35,911 nucleotides of DNA from a virus. The stretch is taken from positions 1 through 35,911 of IMG/VR virus record IMGVR_UViG_3300028364_000080, one strand, 5' to 3'. Positions 23,711 to 30,863 of the stretch are shown in pieces; the stretch's first letter is position 1, and each line of letters opens with the position of its first letter. The notes beneath the pieces are model-generated. The model did not search any database, was not told the DNA's origin, and was given only the letters and a program-made list of their open reading frames with translations. A program made the position numbers and the translations under genes.

Positions 23711-25500
23711 TGCGTGAGCTTAAGGTTGACTTCGCTGGCGTGTCACGACCTGTGTGCGTACCTGAGTCTGAGGAGGATGCTTTGTGGGCTACCAATCATT
23801 TGATGGCTGAGCCTGGAATTATTGCTCTAGACACTGAGACTACTGGGTTTGACATGTTCGCCGATGACTTCAAGGTTAGACTGGTTCAGTTTGGCACTCG
23901 TGACTACGCTTACGTGTTTGATGTAGCTAAGTTTGGTTCTGAGGTTGCTCAGTTGGTTGATGGGTTGCCGAGGCTGGTTATGCACAATGCTGCTTACGAC
24001 ATCAAGTGCTTGGTGGTGGGGTTGGGCGTTGGTACGGTAGCTGGGCTGTGGGCTAAAACTGTTGACACTCAGATTTTGGCTCACTTGGTCGACCCTAGAC
24101 AACTATCTGATGGGGGCGCTGGGCATAGCCTTAAGGGTCTTGCTGCTGCTTACATTGATGATGGCGCTGTTCACACCCAACAGGCGCTACACATGTGGGC
24201 CAAAGAGTTAGGTATTCCTAAGGATGACTTTTGGTCGCTGGTGCCGATTGATAATCAGCAATACTTGGAGTACGCTGGCGCTGACGTCATACTCACTTCG
24301 TGGGTTCTTGATGCGCTCAAGCCCTTGATGATTGCTGGCGGCTTCAAGAGGTTGTCTGCGTATGAGCATGAGGTTGCTCGTGTTTGCACTGAGATTGAGG
24401 TCACTGGTATGCTCGTTGATGTGCCGTACCTGAAGGGCGTGGGTGAAGTGCTGCTTGAGCGTGCTGAGGCTGGTAGGCGTATCGCTGCTGGGTATGGTGT
24501 GGACAACGTCAACAGCACAGCCCAAATAGCTACGGCTCTGATTGCACTGGGTTGCTTGCTTGAGCACAAGACGCCTAGCGGGAAGTGGCGTGTGAATGGT
24601 GAGGTGTTGGAGGGTATCATTTCGGCTGGTGGTCCAGCAGCGGTTTTGGCTAAAGCTGTGATGGACGCTAAGCAGGCGGGGTCGTTTGCTGCTAAGTATG
24701 TTGATGGCGTGATAGCCAAGGTAGACGCTACGTCTAAGGTGCATGCGTCTATCCGTTCGCTTGGCGCTCGTACAGGGCGCATGAGTGTATCTGATCCTCC
24801 TTTGCACCAGTTGCCTGCTGCTGATTCTGAGATTCGTACGGGGTTCGTAGCGGCTCCTGGTTGGGTTATCGGTGCTACCGACTCTGATCAGGTTGAACTT
24901 AGGGTGCTGGCTGCTCTGAGTGGTGATAGGGTGATGATTGATGCCATCAACTCTGGCGTGGATCTTCACACCCTCACTGCTGAGTCTGCCGGTGTGTCTA
25001 GGAAGATCGGCAAGACGGCTAATTTCCTGGTGGTGTATGGTGGTGGTGCTGCTAAGCTGAGCGCTACCGCTGGCATTCCTTTGAGTGTTGCTAAGCGTGT
25101 GCTGGCGTCATTCTGGACTACTTACCCTGGTGTCAAGCGCTACAAGAACAAGCTTCAAAGCAGGTGCGAGAACGGTAGCAGAAACTTAGTCACACCTACT
25201 GGACGTAGGCTGATCATGGATCGTGATAGAGGATACGCTTCTTTGAACCATATGATTCAAAGTACCGCACGTGACGTGCTGGGGATGGGCGTTCTGCGGG
25301 CTGATGAAAGGGGTGTGACGCCTAACATGCTGATGCTGGTTCATGATGAAATTATTTGGACTGCTCGTGAGGAGGATGCTGATCGCATTGCTAAGGTTTT
25401 CAAAGAATGTTTGACGTTTGAGGATTTCCTTGGTTCGGGTGTTACACTGAGTGCTGGTTCGGAAGTCTATGGAGAAAGTTGGGGTGCTGGTTATGTTTGA
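23710..25500 (+). CDS. polA: DNA polymerase I (family A) with 3'-5' exonuclease
   Basis: 596 residues. The N-terminal proofreading domain has D41/E43 (ALDTETTG), D97 (HNAAYD) and Y188/D192 (YAGAD). The polymerase domain has motif A DSDQVELR with D391, motif B R431 and K435 (RKIGKTANFLVVYG) and motif C VHDE with D546. The 5'-3' exonuclease domain is absent, as in most phage family A enzymes. It starts inside the previous stop codon. It probably copies the genome with the primase-helicase encoded upstream. Confidence 0.95.
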   Translation: MRELKVDFAGVSRPVCVPESEEDALWATNHLMAEPGIIALDTETTGFDMFADDFKVRLVQFGTRDYAYVFDVAKFGSEVAQLVDGLPRLVMHNAAYDIKCLVVGLGVGTVAGLWAKTVDTQILAHLVDPRQLSDGGAGHSLKGLAAAYIDDGAVHTQQALHMWAKELGIPKDDFWSLVPIDNQQYLEYAGADVILTSWVLDALKPLMIAGGFKRLSAYEHEVARVCTEIEVTGMLVDVPYLKGVGEVLLERAEAGRRIAAGYGVDNVNSTAQIATALIALGCLLEHKTPSGKWRVNGEVLEGIISAGGPAAVLAKAVMDAKQAGSFAAKYVDGVIAKVDATSKVHASIRSLGARTGRMSVSDPPLHQLPAADSEIRTGFVAAPGWVIGATDSDQVELRVLAALSGDRVMIDAINSGVDLHTLTAESAGVSRKIGKTANFLVVYGGGAAKLSATAGIPLSVAKRVLASFWTTYPGVKRYKNKLQSRCENGSRNLVTPTGRRLIMDRDRGYASLNHMIQSTARDVLGMGVLRADERGVTPNMLMLVHDEIIWTAREEDADRIAKVFKECLTFEDFLGSGVTLSAGSEVYGESWGAGYV

Positions 25501-25612
25501 GGTACTTTTGTTTGGTTGGGGTGCTTGTGCGGGTTGGGTCGCTGCTTTGTTTATGGTGATTCGCCAGGATCAGAAGGAGTTTCACAAGAGGTTTGGGGGT
25601 AAGGATGTTTAA
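25493..25612 (+). CDS. Very small membrane protein
   Basis: 39 residues (MFEVLLFGWGACAGWVAALF at the start), one transmembrane helix and a charged tail, QDQKEFHKRFGGKDV. It overlaps the polymerase end by 8 bases and the next gene by 8 bases. Codon use is phage-like. No family recognised. Confidence 0.55.
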   Translation: MFEVLLFGWGACAGWVAALFMVIRQDQKEFHKRFGGKDV

Positions 25613-25772
25613 GTACCTGTGGCTTACTATAGGGTTCTTCTCTGTTGGAGGGTATCTGTACGATCTTGGTGGTGGCGTGGATAACGTCTACCGCCTGTTG
25701 TACGGTGTTACGGCTCTGATTCTGTCGGCGTACGTATACATGGCTGAGGAGGGTGGATATGGAAAGGGTTGA
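25605..25772 (+). CDS. Small two-helix membrane protein
   Basis: 55 residues: MFKYLWLTIGFFSVGGYLYD, a short Gly-rich loop, then VYRLLYGVTALILSAYVYM, and a charged end. GGGTAAGG just before the ATG may serve as RBS within the previous gene. It overlaps the genes on both sides. Function unknown. Confidence 0.6.
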   Translation: MFKYLWLTIGFFSVGGYLYDLGGGVDNVYRLLYGVTALILSAYVYMAEEGGYGKG

Positions 25773-25956
25773 GCGTATGAGTGACGCTGATGTTAAGGCT
25801 TGTATTCGCAACATTCTCGCATCCATCAACATGGATATGAGTGAGCTGATGGTTCAAGCTACGGCTGGGCAATTTAAGACTGATCGTGCTAGACGAGCTT
25901 GGTTCTGTATTGCGGCGTTCGTTGGTCCACCAGCGGAGGTTGTTGATGGTAGTTGA
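25759..25956 (+). CDS. Small helical protein, unknown
   Basis: 65 residues. GGAGG (25748-25752) is 6 bases before the ATG at 25759; the GTG at 25753 is too near. Sequence mostly helical: MERVERMSDADVKACIRNIL and then a segment with TDRARRAWFCIAAFV. It overlaps the HNH gene by 11 bases. No family recognised. Confidence 0.6.
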   Translation: MERVERMSDADVKACIRNILASINMDMSELMVQATAGQFKTDRARRAWFCIAAFVGPPAEVVDGS

Positions 25957-26365
25957 GCTTGTCAGTAAGGTTGATAGGGCTATGGCTAGATCATTCTTGT
26001 CGAGCCGTACTGAGCGTGATGAGCGTTCCAACTGCTTGATTTGGACTGGCGCACTGTCGAACGGTTACGGTAGGCTTCAAAAAGATGGCAAGATGTGGAG
26101 CGCCCACAGGTTCTCCTACCATTATCTTGTTGGCTACCTGCACAAGATTGAGCCTGTGCATCACATGTGCGCTAACCGTGCCTGCGTGGAGCCTACCCAC
26201 TTACAGAAGGTTTCTGCTGCTGAGAACATTGCCGAGATGCTAGGAAGGGTTGCTATGGAGGAGGAGTTGCAGGATCTTCGTGAGCTTCTCGATCGTAAGG
26301 ATACGCTGATAGCTGTGTTGCGTGGAGAACTAAAAGGATACGCTGAGGAGTATGATTATGAGTAA
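25946..26365 (+). CDS. HNH endonuclease (HNH_3 type)
   Basis: 139 residues. The core NCLIWTGALSNGYGRLQ, then AHRFSYHYLVGYLHKIEPV, HHMCANRACVEPTHLQKVSA and AENI is the HNH_3 homing-type signature, with the His-His and Cys residues in place. The C-terminus is a charged helix (EEELQDLRELLDRKDTLIAV). GGAGG lies 6 bases before the ATG at 25946. Such genes are often free-standing mobile elements, or may cut DNA for recombination or packaging. Confidence 0.88.
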   Translation: MVVELVSKVDRAMARSFLSSRTERDERSNCLIWTGALSNGYGRLQKDGKMWSAHRFSYHYLVGYLHKIEPVHHMCANRACVEPTHLQKVSAAENIAEMLGRVAMEEELQDLRELLDRKDTLIAVLRGELKGYAEEYDYE

Positions 26366-26699
26366 GATTACTGTTAGATCAGAAGCGGTCACGAACATTG
26401 ATATCGCTATAGCCAATCTCAAAGAGATGCGTGAGCTTCTGATTCTGGCAGAAGCTGTGGAGTGGGAGAAGCCTCAAGCGCCTGCTGAACATCCTGATGA
26501 TACGGGTATTCGATCTAAGGGTGAGTCGCACACTGATCCTACTGGTGAGACTGCCGTGGATGAGTCTCGCCTGCGTTTGAGGCGTGCGTTGTACGCTAAC
26601 CGTAGCAACGCTCTTGCTCTTCGCAATGCCGCTGTTGGTATGCATGTTTCTATGTTGGCGGCGTACCGTCCCTACTCTGGTGATCGTGAGGTGTTCTGA
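26358..26699 (+). CDS. Hypothetical helical protein
   Basis: 113 residues. GAGGAG (26345-26350) is 7 bases before the ATG at 26358, so the ATG at 26352 is rejected. N-terminus helical (NIDIAIANLKEMRELLILAE), a polar linker with HPDDTGIRSKGESHTDPTG, then a basic helix ESRLRLRRALYANRSNALAL. It overlaps the next gene by one base (TGATG). No family recognised. Confidence 0.6.
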   Translation: MSKITVRSEAVTNIDIAIANLKEMRELLILAEAVEWEKPQAPAEHPDDTGIRSKGESHTDPTGETAVDESRLRLRRALYANRSNALALRNAAVGMHVSMLAAYRPYSGDREVF

Positions 26700-27670
26700 T
26701 GTCGGTTCTGATGTTGGTAAAGGTTTGTACAACATGCGAGGTTGAGAAGTCTACCAAAGAGTTTCATGTAAGCTCAACTGGTCGCCACGGCGTTAGCAGT
26801 AAATGCAAAGCTTGCGTTAAAAAGTATGGCGCAACCAGGCGCTCTAGTGCGGCTGCTCGTGACCCGGCTGATATTCCTGTGCCCGATACTAAGTATTGTT
26901 ATAAGTGCAACACGGCGTTACCATCCTCTGAGTTTTATAAGAATCGCACAAATTTGGATGGGCTACATGGCCACTGCAAAGATTGCGCTAAAAAGTATAA
27001 CATAACCAGGCACGCTAGGTTTGCTGATCGTGACCCGGCTAACATTCCTGTGCCTGATACTAAGCGTTGTACTAAGTGCGATTTTGTGTTACCGTCCTCT
27101 GAGTTTCATACGGCTCGCACAAATTGGGATGGGCTAAACAGCCGCTGCAAAGGCTGCGTTCAGGGTGGCGGTACTTGTGGTGAATGCGGCGGAGCCTGCG
27201 ATAATCGTTCCGAGCTTTGCAAAGATTGCAGAACATATGGCAGTGGCGGATACAATCGTAAGACAATTGGCCGCCGTGAGGATCGCTGGTCGAAAACAGT
27301 TACCGTATACCTACGTACTGTTAAGCACGCTGGTAAGACGTGGACGAAAGTTGGCATAGGCTCTAAGGAGCGCTCAAACCAGTGTGCTGGTGAGGTTCTC
27401 GCATCCTTTGAGGCTCCACTTATCGTCGCTTATTACATTGAACAGCGAGTGTTGGCTTCTGCTGAGCGCATCTCTGCTGATAAGGAGTTTTGGCCTGATG
27501 GCTTGGGTGGCCACACTGAGTGCGTAGCCGATCATGCGGCGGCTAGGATCAGCTTTCATTTGTTTAAGGACAACCTAGATGCCATCATGGAAGACGTTGA
27601 TATATTCGGTTTGCCTTTGGAGCGCTGGGTCACTGGCGCACCTGGCTTTGAGATAATGGGTATCCGATGA
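26699..27670 (+). CDS. Three-zinc-finger protein with possible GIY-YIG-like domain
   Basis: 323 residues. Three tandem fingers of the pattern CxxC, then SSEF, then CxxC lie at about residues 10-40, 66-97 and 123-154, followed by a fourth Cys-rich segment CGECGGACDNRSELCKDC. Residues ~200-310 (TVTVYLRTVKHAGKTWTKVG, then an IEQRVLASAERIS helix) resemble a T5orf172/GIY-YIG-type nuclease, but key residues are not certain. Similar fingers precede endonuclease VII domains in phages. The second and third fingers arise from a 171-base duplication. It overlaps the next gene by four bases. Confidence 0.6.
   Translation: MSVLMLVKVCTTCEVEKSTKEFHVSSTGRHGVSSKCKACVKKYGATRRSSAAARDPADIPVPDTKYCYKCNTALPSSEFYKNRTNLDGLHGHCKDCAKKYNITRHARFADRDPANIPVPDTKRCTKCDFVLPSSEFHTARTNWDGLNSRCKGCVQGGGTCGECGGACDNRSELCKDCRTYGSGGYNRKTIGRREDRWSKTVTVYLRTVKHAGKTWTKVGIGSKERSNQCAGEVLASFEAPLIVAYYIEQRVLASAERISADKEFWPDGLGGHTECVADHAAARISFHLFKDNLDAIMEDVDIFGLPLERWVTGAPGFEIMGIR
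26858..27165 (+). repeat. Tandem duplication of a zinc-finger unit
   Basis: A unit beginning CGTGACCCGGCTGATATTCC at 26858 recurs 171 bases (57 codons) later at 27029 with high similarity: the linker DPA(D/N)IPVPDTK, the LPSSEF core and the RTN-DGL segment are all kept. An older, more diverged copy precedes it at about 26726-26857. Confidence 0.7.
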
Positions 27671-27843
27671 ATCTTGAAGAGCAGGTTGCAGAGCAAGAGA
27701 ATATCATCGCAAGGCTCACTGACAGACTAGAAGTCATGACTGAAGCGAACCAGATGTGGAGCGATAAATGGGAGCGAATGCAGTGCGAGTGGTGTGGGAC
27801 GTCTAACGCTATGGGGGATGGTTCTGATATGGATGGTGCATGA
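27667..27843 (+). CDS. Small coiled-coil protein with CxxC
   Basis: 58 residues. Residues 1-25 are a strong heptad helix (MNLEEQVAEQENIIARLTDR), followed by WSDKWERMQCEWCGTSN with a CxxC pair. It overlaps the zinc-finger gene by four bases (ATGA), and its stop lies in a perfect inverted repeat (27833-27851). The family is unknown; it may be a partner of the upstream protein. Confidence 0.65.
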   Translation: MNLEEQVAEQENIIARLTDRLEVMTEANQMWSDKWERMQCEWCGTSNAMGDGSDMDGA

Positions 27844-27851
27844 TGCACCAT
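27833..27851. repeat. Perfect inverted repeat at gene end
   Basis: ATGGTGCAT (27833-27841) and ATGCACCAT (27843-27851) are perfect inverted copies around one base, covering the stop codon of the preceding gene. There is no T-run. A hairpin with so small a loop is unlikely, so it looks more like a protein binding site. Confidence 0.5.
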
Positions 27852-27875
27852 TGAGAAACACGCAACAGCAGTGAT

Positions 27876-27961
27876 GTGTAAGGTCAAGCCTGTATCTAGT
27901 GCCGTCCGACACTGGTTCCAGGCTTGATCCTACACGCCGGGAAACAATTTTCAGATTGTTT
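27876..27961 (+). ncRNA. Structured non-coding segment, two hairpins
   Basis: A long hairpin pairs GTGTA-GG-TCAAGCCTG (27876-27892) with CAGGCTTGA-CC-TACAC (27919-27935), with single-base bulges, and a short inner stem AGTG/CACT. It is followed by AAACAAT/ATTGTTT (27942-27948 with 27955-27961). It could be a processed RNA, an attenuator or terminator of the upstream operon. No family such as tRNA could be recognised. Confidence 0.4.
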
Positions 27962-27971
27962 GGATTAGGGG

Positions 27972-28030
27972 TTGCGTTCTGGTTCGACCTGTGCTCTAAT
28001 GGTTCTAGCAGGGAGAACGTCTCACCTGCT
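27972..28030 (+). promoter_or_regulatory. Promoter with 5' hairpin for DUF932 gene
   Basis: TTGCGT (27972-27977), 17-base spacer, TCTAAT (27995-28000). The expected start near 28007 is also the first base of a hairpin: AGCAGGGAGA (28007-28016) pairs with TCTC-CCTGCT (28020-28030) with one bulged A. A hairpin at the very 5' end often stabilises mRNA. AGGAGG follows at 28040-28045. Confidence 0.65.
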
Positions 28031-28049
28031 CAAGCCTTAGGAGGCTGTA

Positions 28050-28958
28050 ATGCCGATGTTCGCCAATAATGCCGAAAAGTCAAACGCTCTTGATTTGGCC
28101 CTTGACGCTGGCGCCCTGTTCGATGTCCACACTGAGCCTTTGCAGGCTGGCGGCTACGTGCCAACCATTGAGGATGGCGTCTACGCTGGACAACCTGAGA
28201 AAATTGTACACTACCGTACGCTTGCTGATGGTAGTGTGAAGGTGCTGAACGTGGCCCACCCTTCTCATCCTTCCAGCAACTACTTGCAGGTGCTTGAGAC
28301 TGCTGAGGCGCTGTTCCCTGATTCCACCACAAAGGTGATGTCCCTTGATGGTGGCTCACGTCTTATGTTCACTCAGGAGATTGGTTCTGAGGTTGACTTG
28401 GGTGGTGGTGATGTGGTTCGTCCAAACCTGATGTGGACGGCTTCGCTTGACTCATCCTGGTCCACTGGTGCTCATGGTCTGGCTGATCGTTGGTTCTGCA
28501 CGAACCAAATGCCGCTGGCTAAGTGTCACCTGAAGGTTCGCCGTACGCTGAACCACGATATCAACCTGGGTAGCAAGTCCGCTATCCTGGCTACTGTGAT
28601 GGGTCGCTTCAACGAGTTTGTGTCTGACGTTTCCACACTGCGTCATATCAGTGTCACGGCTCGCCAGTTCTCTGAGATGCTTGGCGCCCTGATTCCTGCT
28701 CCTGAGGCTGATGCTCACGGCAAGACTGTGAACGCCTATGAGAAGCGGGTTGCAGCGGTCAAGTACTACTTTGGTGAGGAGTCCGATGGCCCTGCTGCTG
28801 GAACGGCTTGGGCGGCTTACAACGCCATCCAGTCTGCTGAGCTTCATACCTTTACTGAAGGTAAGAACCAGGATCGTAAGCAGGCTGAGATTGTGTCTGA
28901 GGACAAGCACCAGAACATGTCTCGTGCTGCTGGTCCGCTGCTCCTGGCGTTGGCCTAG
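28050..28958 (+). CDS. DUF932 / TIGR03299-type phage-plasmid protein
   Basis: 302 residues. The pattern NALDLALDAG, FDVHTEPLQAGGYVP, VVHY-like KIVHYRTLADG, later GSRLMFTQEIGSEVDL and STGAHGLADRWFCTNQMPLA resembles DUF932 proteins common in actinophages and plasmids. Their biochemical role is unknown. It has its own promoter, 5' hairpin, AGGAGG RBS and a strong terminator, and uses more C-ending codons (AAC, TTC, TCC), suggesting high expression. Possible host-takeover or anti-defence functions are speculation. Confidence 0.8.
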   Translation: MPMFANNAEKSNALDLALDAGALFDVHTEPLQAGGYVPTIEDGVYAGQPEKIVHYRTLADGSVKVLNVAHPSHPSSNYLQVLETAEALFPDSTTKVMSLDGGSRLMFTQEIGSEVDLGGGDVVRPNLMWTASLDSSWSTGAHGLADRWFCTNQMPLAKCHLKVRRTLNHDINLGSKSAILATVMGRFNEFVSDVSTLRHISVTARQFSEMLGALIPAPEADAHGKTVNAYEKRVAAVKYYFGEESDGPAAGTAWAAYNAIQSAELHTFTEGKNQDRKQAEIVSEDKHQNMSRAAGPLLLALA

Positions 28959-28974
28959 AAAGAAAACGAAAGAA

Positions 28975-29008
28975 ACTTGGGATTGGGGGTTGCGTCCCCA
29001 TCCCAAGT
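28975..29008 (+). terminator. Terminator after DUF932 gene
   Basis: ACTTGGGATTGGGG (28975-28988) pairs with CCCCATCCCAAGT (28996-29008), one bulged T, with a 7-base loop, followed by GTGCTTTACTT. It is 16 bases after the stop codon. Confidence 0.8.
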
Positions 29009-29064
29009 GTGCTTTACTTAACACATCGGCAACAACGCCGATCCGAGGCCCTAGGAGGCCAGCA

Positions 29065-29511
29065 ATGTTCAACACCAACATTAGCGAGAAGCACAACCTC
29101 AACCAATTGGGCATGATGTCTAGCATACCTGAAGGGTTCCACCGACACCCCACAGGTGGTGGTCTGGTTGCTGACACAGCCACGGTATCCGACACCGCCT
29201 ATGTGGGTCCCCTCGCCGTGATCTCAGGCTACGCCGTGGTCTCAGGCTGCGCTCGGGTAAGCGGCAACGCTGTGGTCTCAGGCTACGCCGTGGTCTCAGG
29301 CGAAGCCGAGGTCGCATGCTACGCTGAGGTCTCAGGCTACGCTCGGGTATCAGGCTACGCCGTGGTCACAGGCTACGCTCGGGTATCAGGCTACGCTGAG
29401 GTCTCAGGCTACGCCGTGGTCACAGGCTACGCTCGGGTAAGCGGCAACGCCTTGGTCTCAGGTGACGCTCGGGTCTCAGGTGACGCTCGGGTCACTGGTG
29501 TGATCCGATGA
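29065..29511 (+). CDS. Hexapeptide-repeat (left-handed beta-helix) protein, copy 1
   Basis: 148 residues. After a unique 17-residue start (MFNTNISEKHNLNQLGM) and the shared MSSIPEGFHRHPTGGG, the rest is 19 hexads of the form VSGYA(V/R/E), matching the left-handed beta-helix rule (Ile/Val at position one, small residues inside). Three hexads per turn would give about 6 coils. AGGAGG lies 6 bases before the ATG. The end VTGVIR is shared with copy 3. Phage proteins with such repeats are widespread but without established function. A stalk, adhesin or DNA-mimic role is open. Confidence 0.75.
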   Translation: MFNTNISEKHNLNQLGMMSSIPEGFHRHPTGGGLVADTATVSDTAYVGPLAVISGYAVVSGCARVSGNAVVSGYAVVSGEAEVACYAEVSGYARVSGYAVVTGYARVSGYAEVSGYAVVTGYARVSGNALVSGDARVSGDARVTGVIR

Positions 29512-29942
29512 CGTCTAGCATACCGGAAGGGTACCATCAACACCCCACAGGCGGCGGCCTGGTCGCTGACACAGCCACGGTATCCAACACAGCCTATGTG
29601 GGTCACCTCGCTGTGGTCACAGGCAGCGCTGTGGTCTCAGACTACGCTCGGGTATCAGGCTACGCTCGGGTATCAGGCTACGCCGTGGTCTCAGGCTACG
29701 CCGTGATCTCAGGCAACGCCGTGATCTCAGGCTACGCCGAGGTCTCAGGCTACGCCGTGATCTCAGGCCACGCCATGGTCTCAGGCTACGCCGTGATCTC
29801 AGACGAAGTCGAGGTCTCAGGCAACGCCGAGGTCACAGGCGACGCCGTGATCTCAGGCAACGCCGAGGTTTTTGGTAACGCCGAAGTCTCAGGATACGCC
29901 GTGGTCTCAGACTACGCCGTGGTCACTGGTGTGCTCCGATGA
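29508..29942 (+). CDS. Hexapeptide-repeat protein, copy 2
   Basis: 144 residues, starting MTSSIPEGYHQHPTGGGLVA, then 21 hexads, many ISGNAV/VSGYAE, ending VTGVLR. It overlaps copy 1 by four bases and copy 3 by four bases (ATGA), so the three are translationally coupled. There are more Ile and acidic turns than in its paralogues (EVEVSG, NAEVTG), so the charged face differs. The start is followed by the same conserved module as in copies 1 and 3. Confidence 0.78.
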   Translation: MTSSIPEGYHQHPTGGGLVADTATVSNTAYVGHLAVVTGSAVVSDYARVSGYARVSGYAVVSGYAVISGNAVISGYAEVSGYAVISGHAMVSGYAVISDEVEVSGNAEVTGDAVISGNAEVFGNAEVSGYAVVSDYAVVTGVLR

Positions 29943-30355
29943 TGTCTAGCATACCTGAAGGGTTCCATCGACACCCCACAGGCGGTGGCCTGGTCGCTGA
30001 CACAGCCACGGTATCCAACACAGCCTATGTGGGTCCCCTCGCTGTGGTCTCAGGTAACGCCGTGGTCGCAGGCTACGCTCGGGTAAGCGGCAACGCTGTG
30101 GTCACAGGCAGCGCTGTGGTCTCAGGCTACGCTGAGGTCTCAGACGACACTCGGGTATCAGGCTACGCTGTGGTCTCAGGCTACGCTGTGGTCACAGGCT
30201 ACGCTGTGGTCTCAGGCTACGCTCGGGTAAGCGGCAGCGCCGTGGTCTCAGACAACGCTGTGGTCTCAGGATACGCCAAGGTCTCAGCCTACGCTCGGGT
30301 AATCGGCAACGACCTGGTCTCAGGCTACGCACTGGTCACCGGTGTGATCCGATGA
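29939..30355 (+). CDS. Hexapeptide-repeat protein, copy 3
   Basis: 138 residues, starting MMSSIPEGFHRHPTGGGLVA and then 20 hexads ending VTGVIR. The first ~36 residues are nearly identical to those of copies 1 and 2, also at DNA level, while repeats in the body vary in number and charge (VSGYAR, VSDNAV, VSAYAR). It overlaps copy 2 and a vestigial fourth start (ATGATGTCTAGC, 30352) by four bases. Confidence 0.78.
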   Translation: MMSSIPEGFHRHPTGGGLVADTATVSNTAYVGPLAVVSGNAVVAGYARVSGNAVVTGSAVVSGYAEVSDDTRVSGYAVVSGYAVVTGYAVVSGYARVSGSAVVSDNAVVSGYAKVSAYARVIGNDLVSGYALVTGVIR

Positions 30356-30390
30356 TGTCTAGCACGCCACCAACCAACAAGGAGAACACA

Positions 30391-30714
30391 ATGATATTCA
30401 CAATCACACCAAATGAGGATGCCGCAAAGATCAACCTGCATGAAGACGGCAAGATTGTTGCTGTCCTTGTGAATGATCTAGATGCGATTCAAGACGCTAT
30501 TAGCCGCCGTGAGAACGTGCTGGCAGCATGCACAAACCAGGAGTGGCACGATGCTAGAGCGAAGTTGCTGAGTGATTTGGCTACCTGTCGTGCTCGTAAT
30601 GCGCAGCTTGAGCGTAGGGTTGCTCAGTTGACCTCTGGTCGTGCCCAGGTTGCCGCTGAGGCGCAACTGGAGGATCAAATGATGCTGTGGGAGGAGCGAG
30701 ATGAGGAATCGTAA
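30391..30714 (+). CDS. Hypothetical coiled-coil protein after hexapeptide genes
   Basis: 107 residues from the ATG at 30391 (AAGGAG, 30379-30384, 6 bases before). The in-frame start at 30352 is the leftover of the repeated gene start and gives an unlikely leader. N-terminal beta-type region (MIFTITPNEDAAKINLHEDG), then a helix WHDARAKLLSDLATCRARNA and a heptad coil QLERRVAQLTSGRAQVAAEA. No family recognised. Confidence 0.65.
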   Translation: MIFTITPNEDAAKINLHEDGKIVAVLVNDLDAIQDAISRRENVLAACTNQEWHDARAKLLSDLATCRARNAQLERRVAQLTSGRAQVAAEAQLEDQMMLWEERDEES

Positions 30715-30732
30715 AGTGTGGGGTCGTCACAG

Positions 30733-30761
30733 TTGACAACAGGTTGCAAGTGTGGTAGAGT
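30733..30761 (+). promoter_or_regulatory. Promoter before sigma-factor operon
   Basis: TTGACA (30733-30738), 17-base spacer, TAGAGT (30756-30761), a good sigma-70 type promoter. The likely start is near 30768, just before a palindrome (30783-30800) that could be an operator. Confidence 0.75.
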
Positions 30762-30776
30762 GTTGTTATGGGGAGC

Positions 30777-30807
30777 TGAGGGGTTATCCGATCGGATAAC
30801 ATCCTCA
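30777..30807. promoter_or_regulatory. Perfect palindrome, operator-like site
   Basis: GTTATCCGATCGGATAAC (30783-30800) is a perfect 18-base palindrome, flanked by TGAGG (30777-30781) and CCTCA (30803-30807) that add to the symmetry. It begins about 15 bases after the predicted transcription start. It could bind a dimeric repressor or form a leader hairpin. Confidence 0.7.
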
Positions 30808-30821
30808 CACCCCTGTTGTTT

Positions 30822-30840
30822 CCAGCGTAGGGTACGCTGG
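30822..30840 (+). promoter_or_regulatory. Tight leader hairpin
   Basis: CCAGCGTA (30822-30829) and TACGCTGG (30833-30840) pair perfectly around GGG and are followed by TTTGATACGGAGG. It ends 8 bases before the RBS GGAGG (30849-30853). It may be an attenuator or insulate the RBS. Confidence 0.55.
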
Positions 30841-30863
30841 TTTGATACGGAGGCTTACATGCC

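Larger units (their letters stand above)
29113..30363 (+). repeat. 18-base repeats within three tandem gene copies
   Basis: The basic 18-base unit (for example GTCTCAGGCTACGCCGTG) occurs about 60 times in the three genes. The larger unit, starting ATGATGTCTAGC or ATGACGTCTAGC, begins at 29113, 29508, 29939 and, as a short remnant, 30352. Such arrays can expand or contract by recombination. Confidence 0.8.

Noticed and set aside
27978-27995. GGTTCGACC, resembling the T-arm of a tRNA
   Set aside because: Flanking bases do not form the T stem, and no acceptor or anticodon stem could be found.
29065-30355. CRISPR-like array, because of regular short repeats
   Set aside because: The 18-base period keeps the reading frame as hexapeptides without unique spacers, so these are coding repeats.
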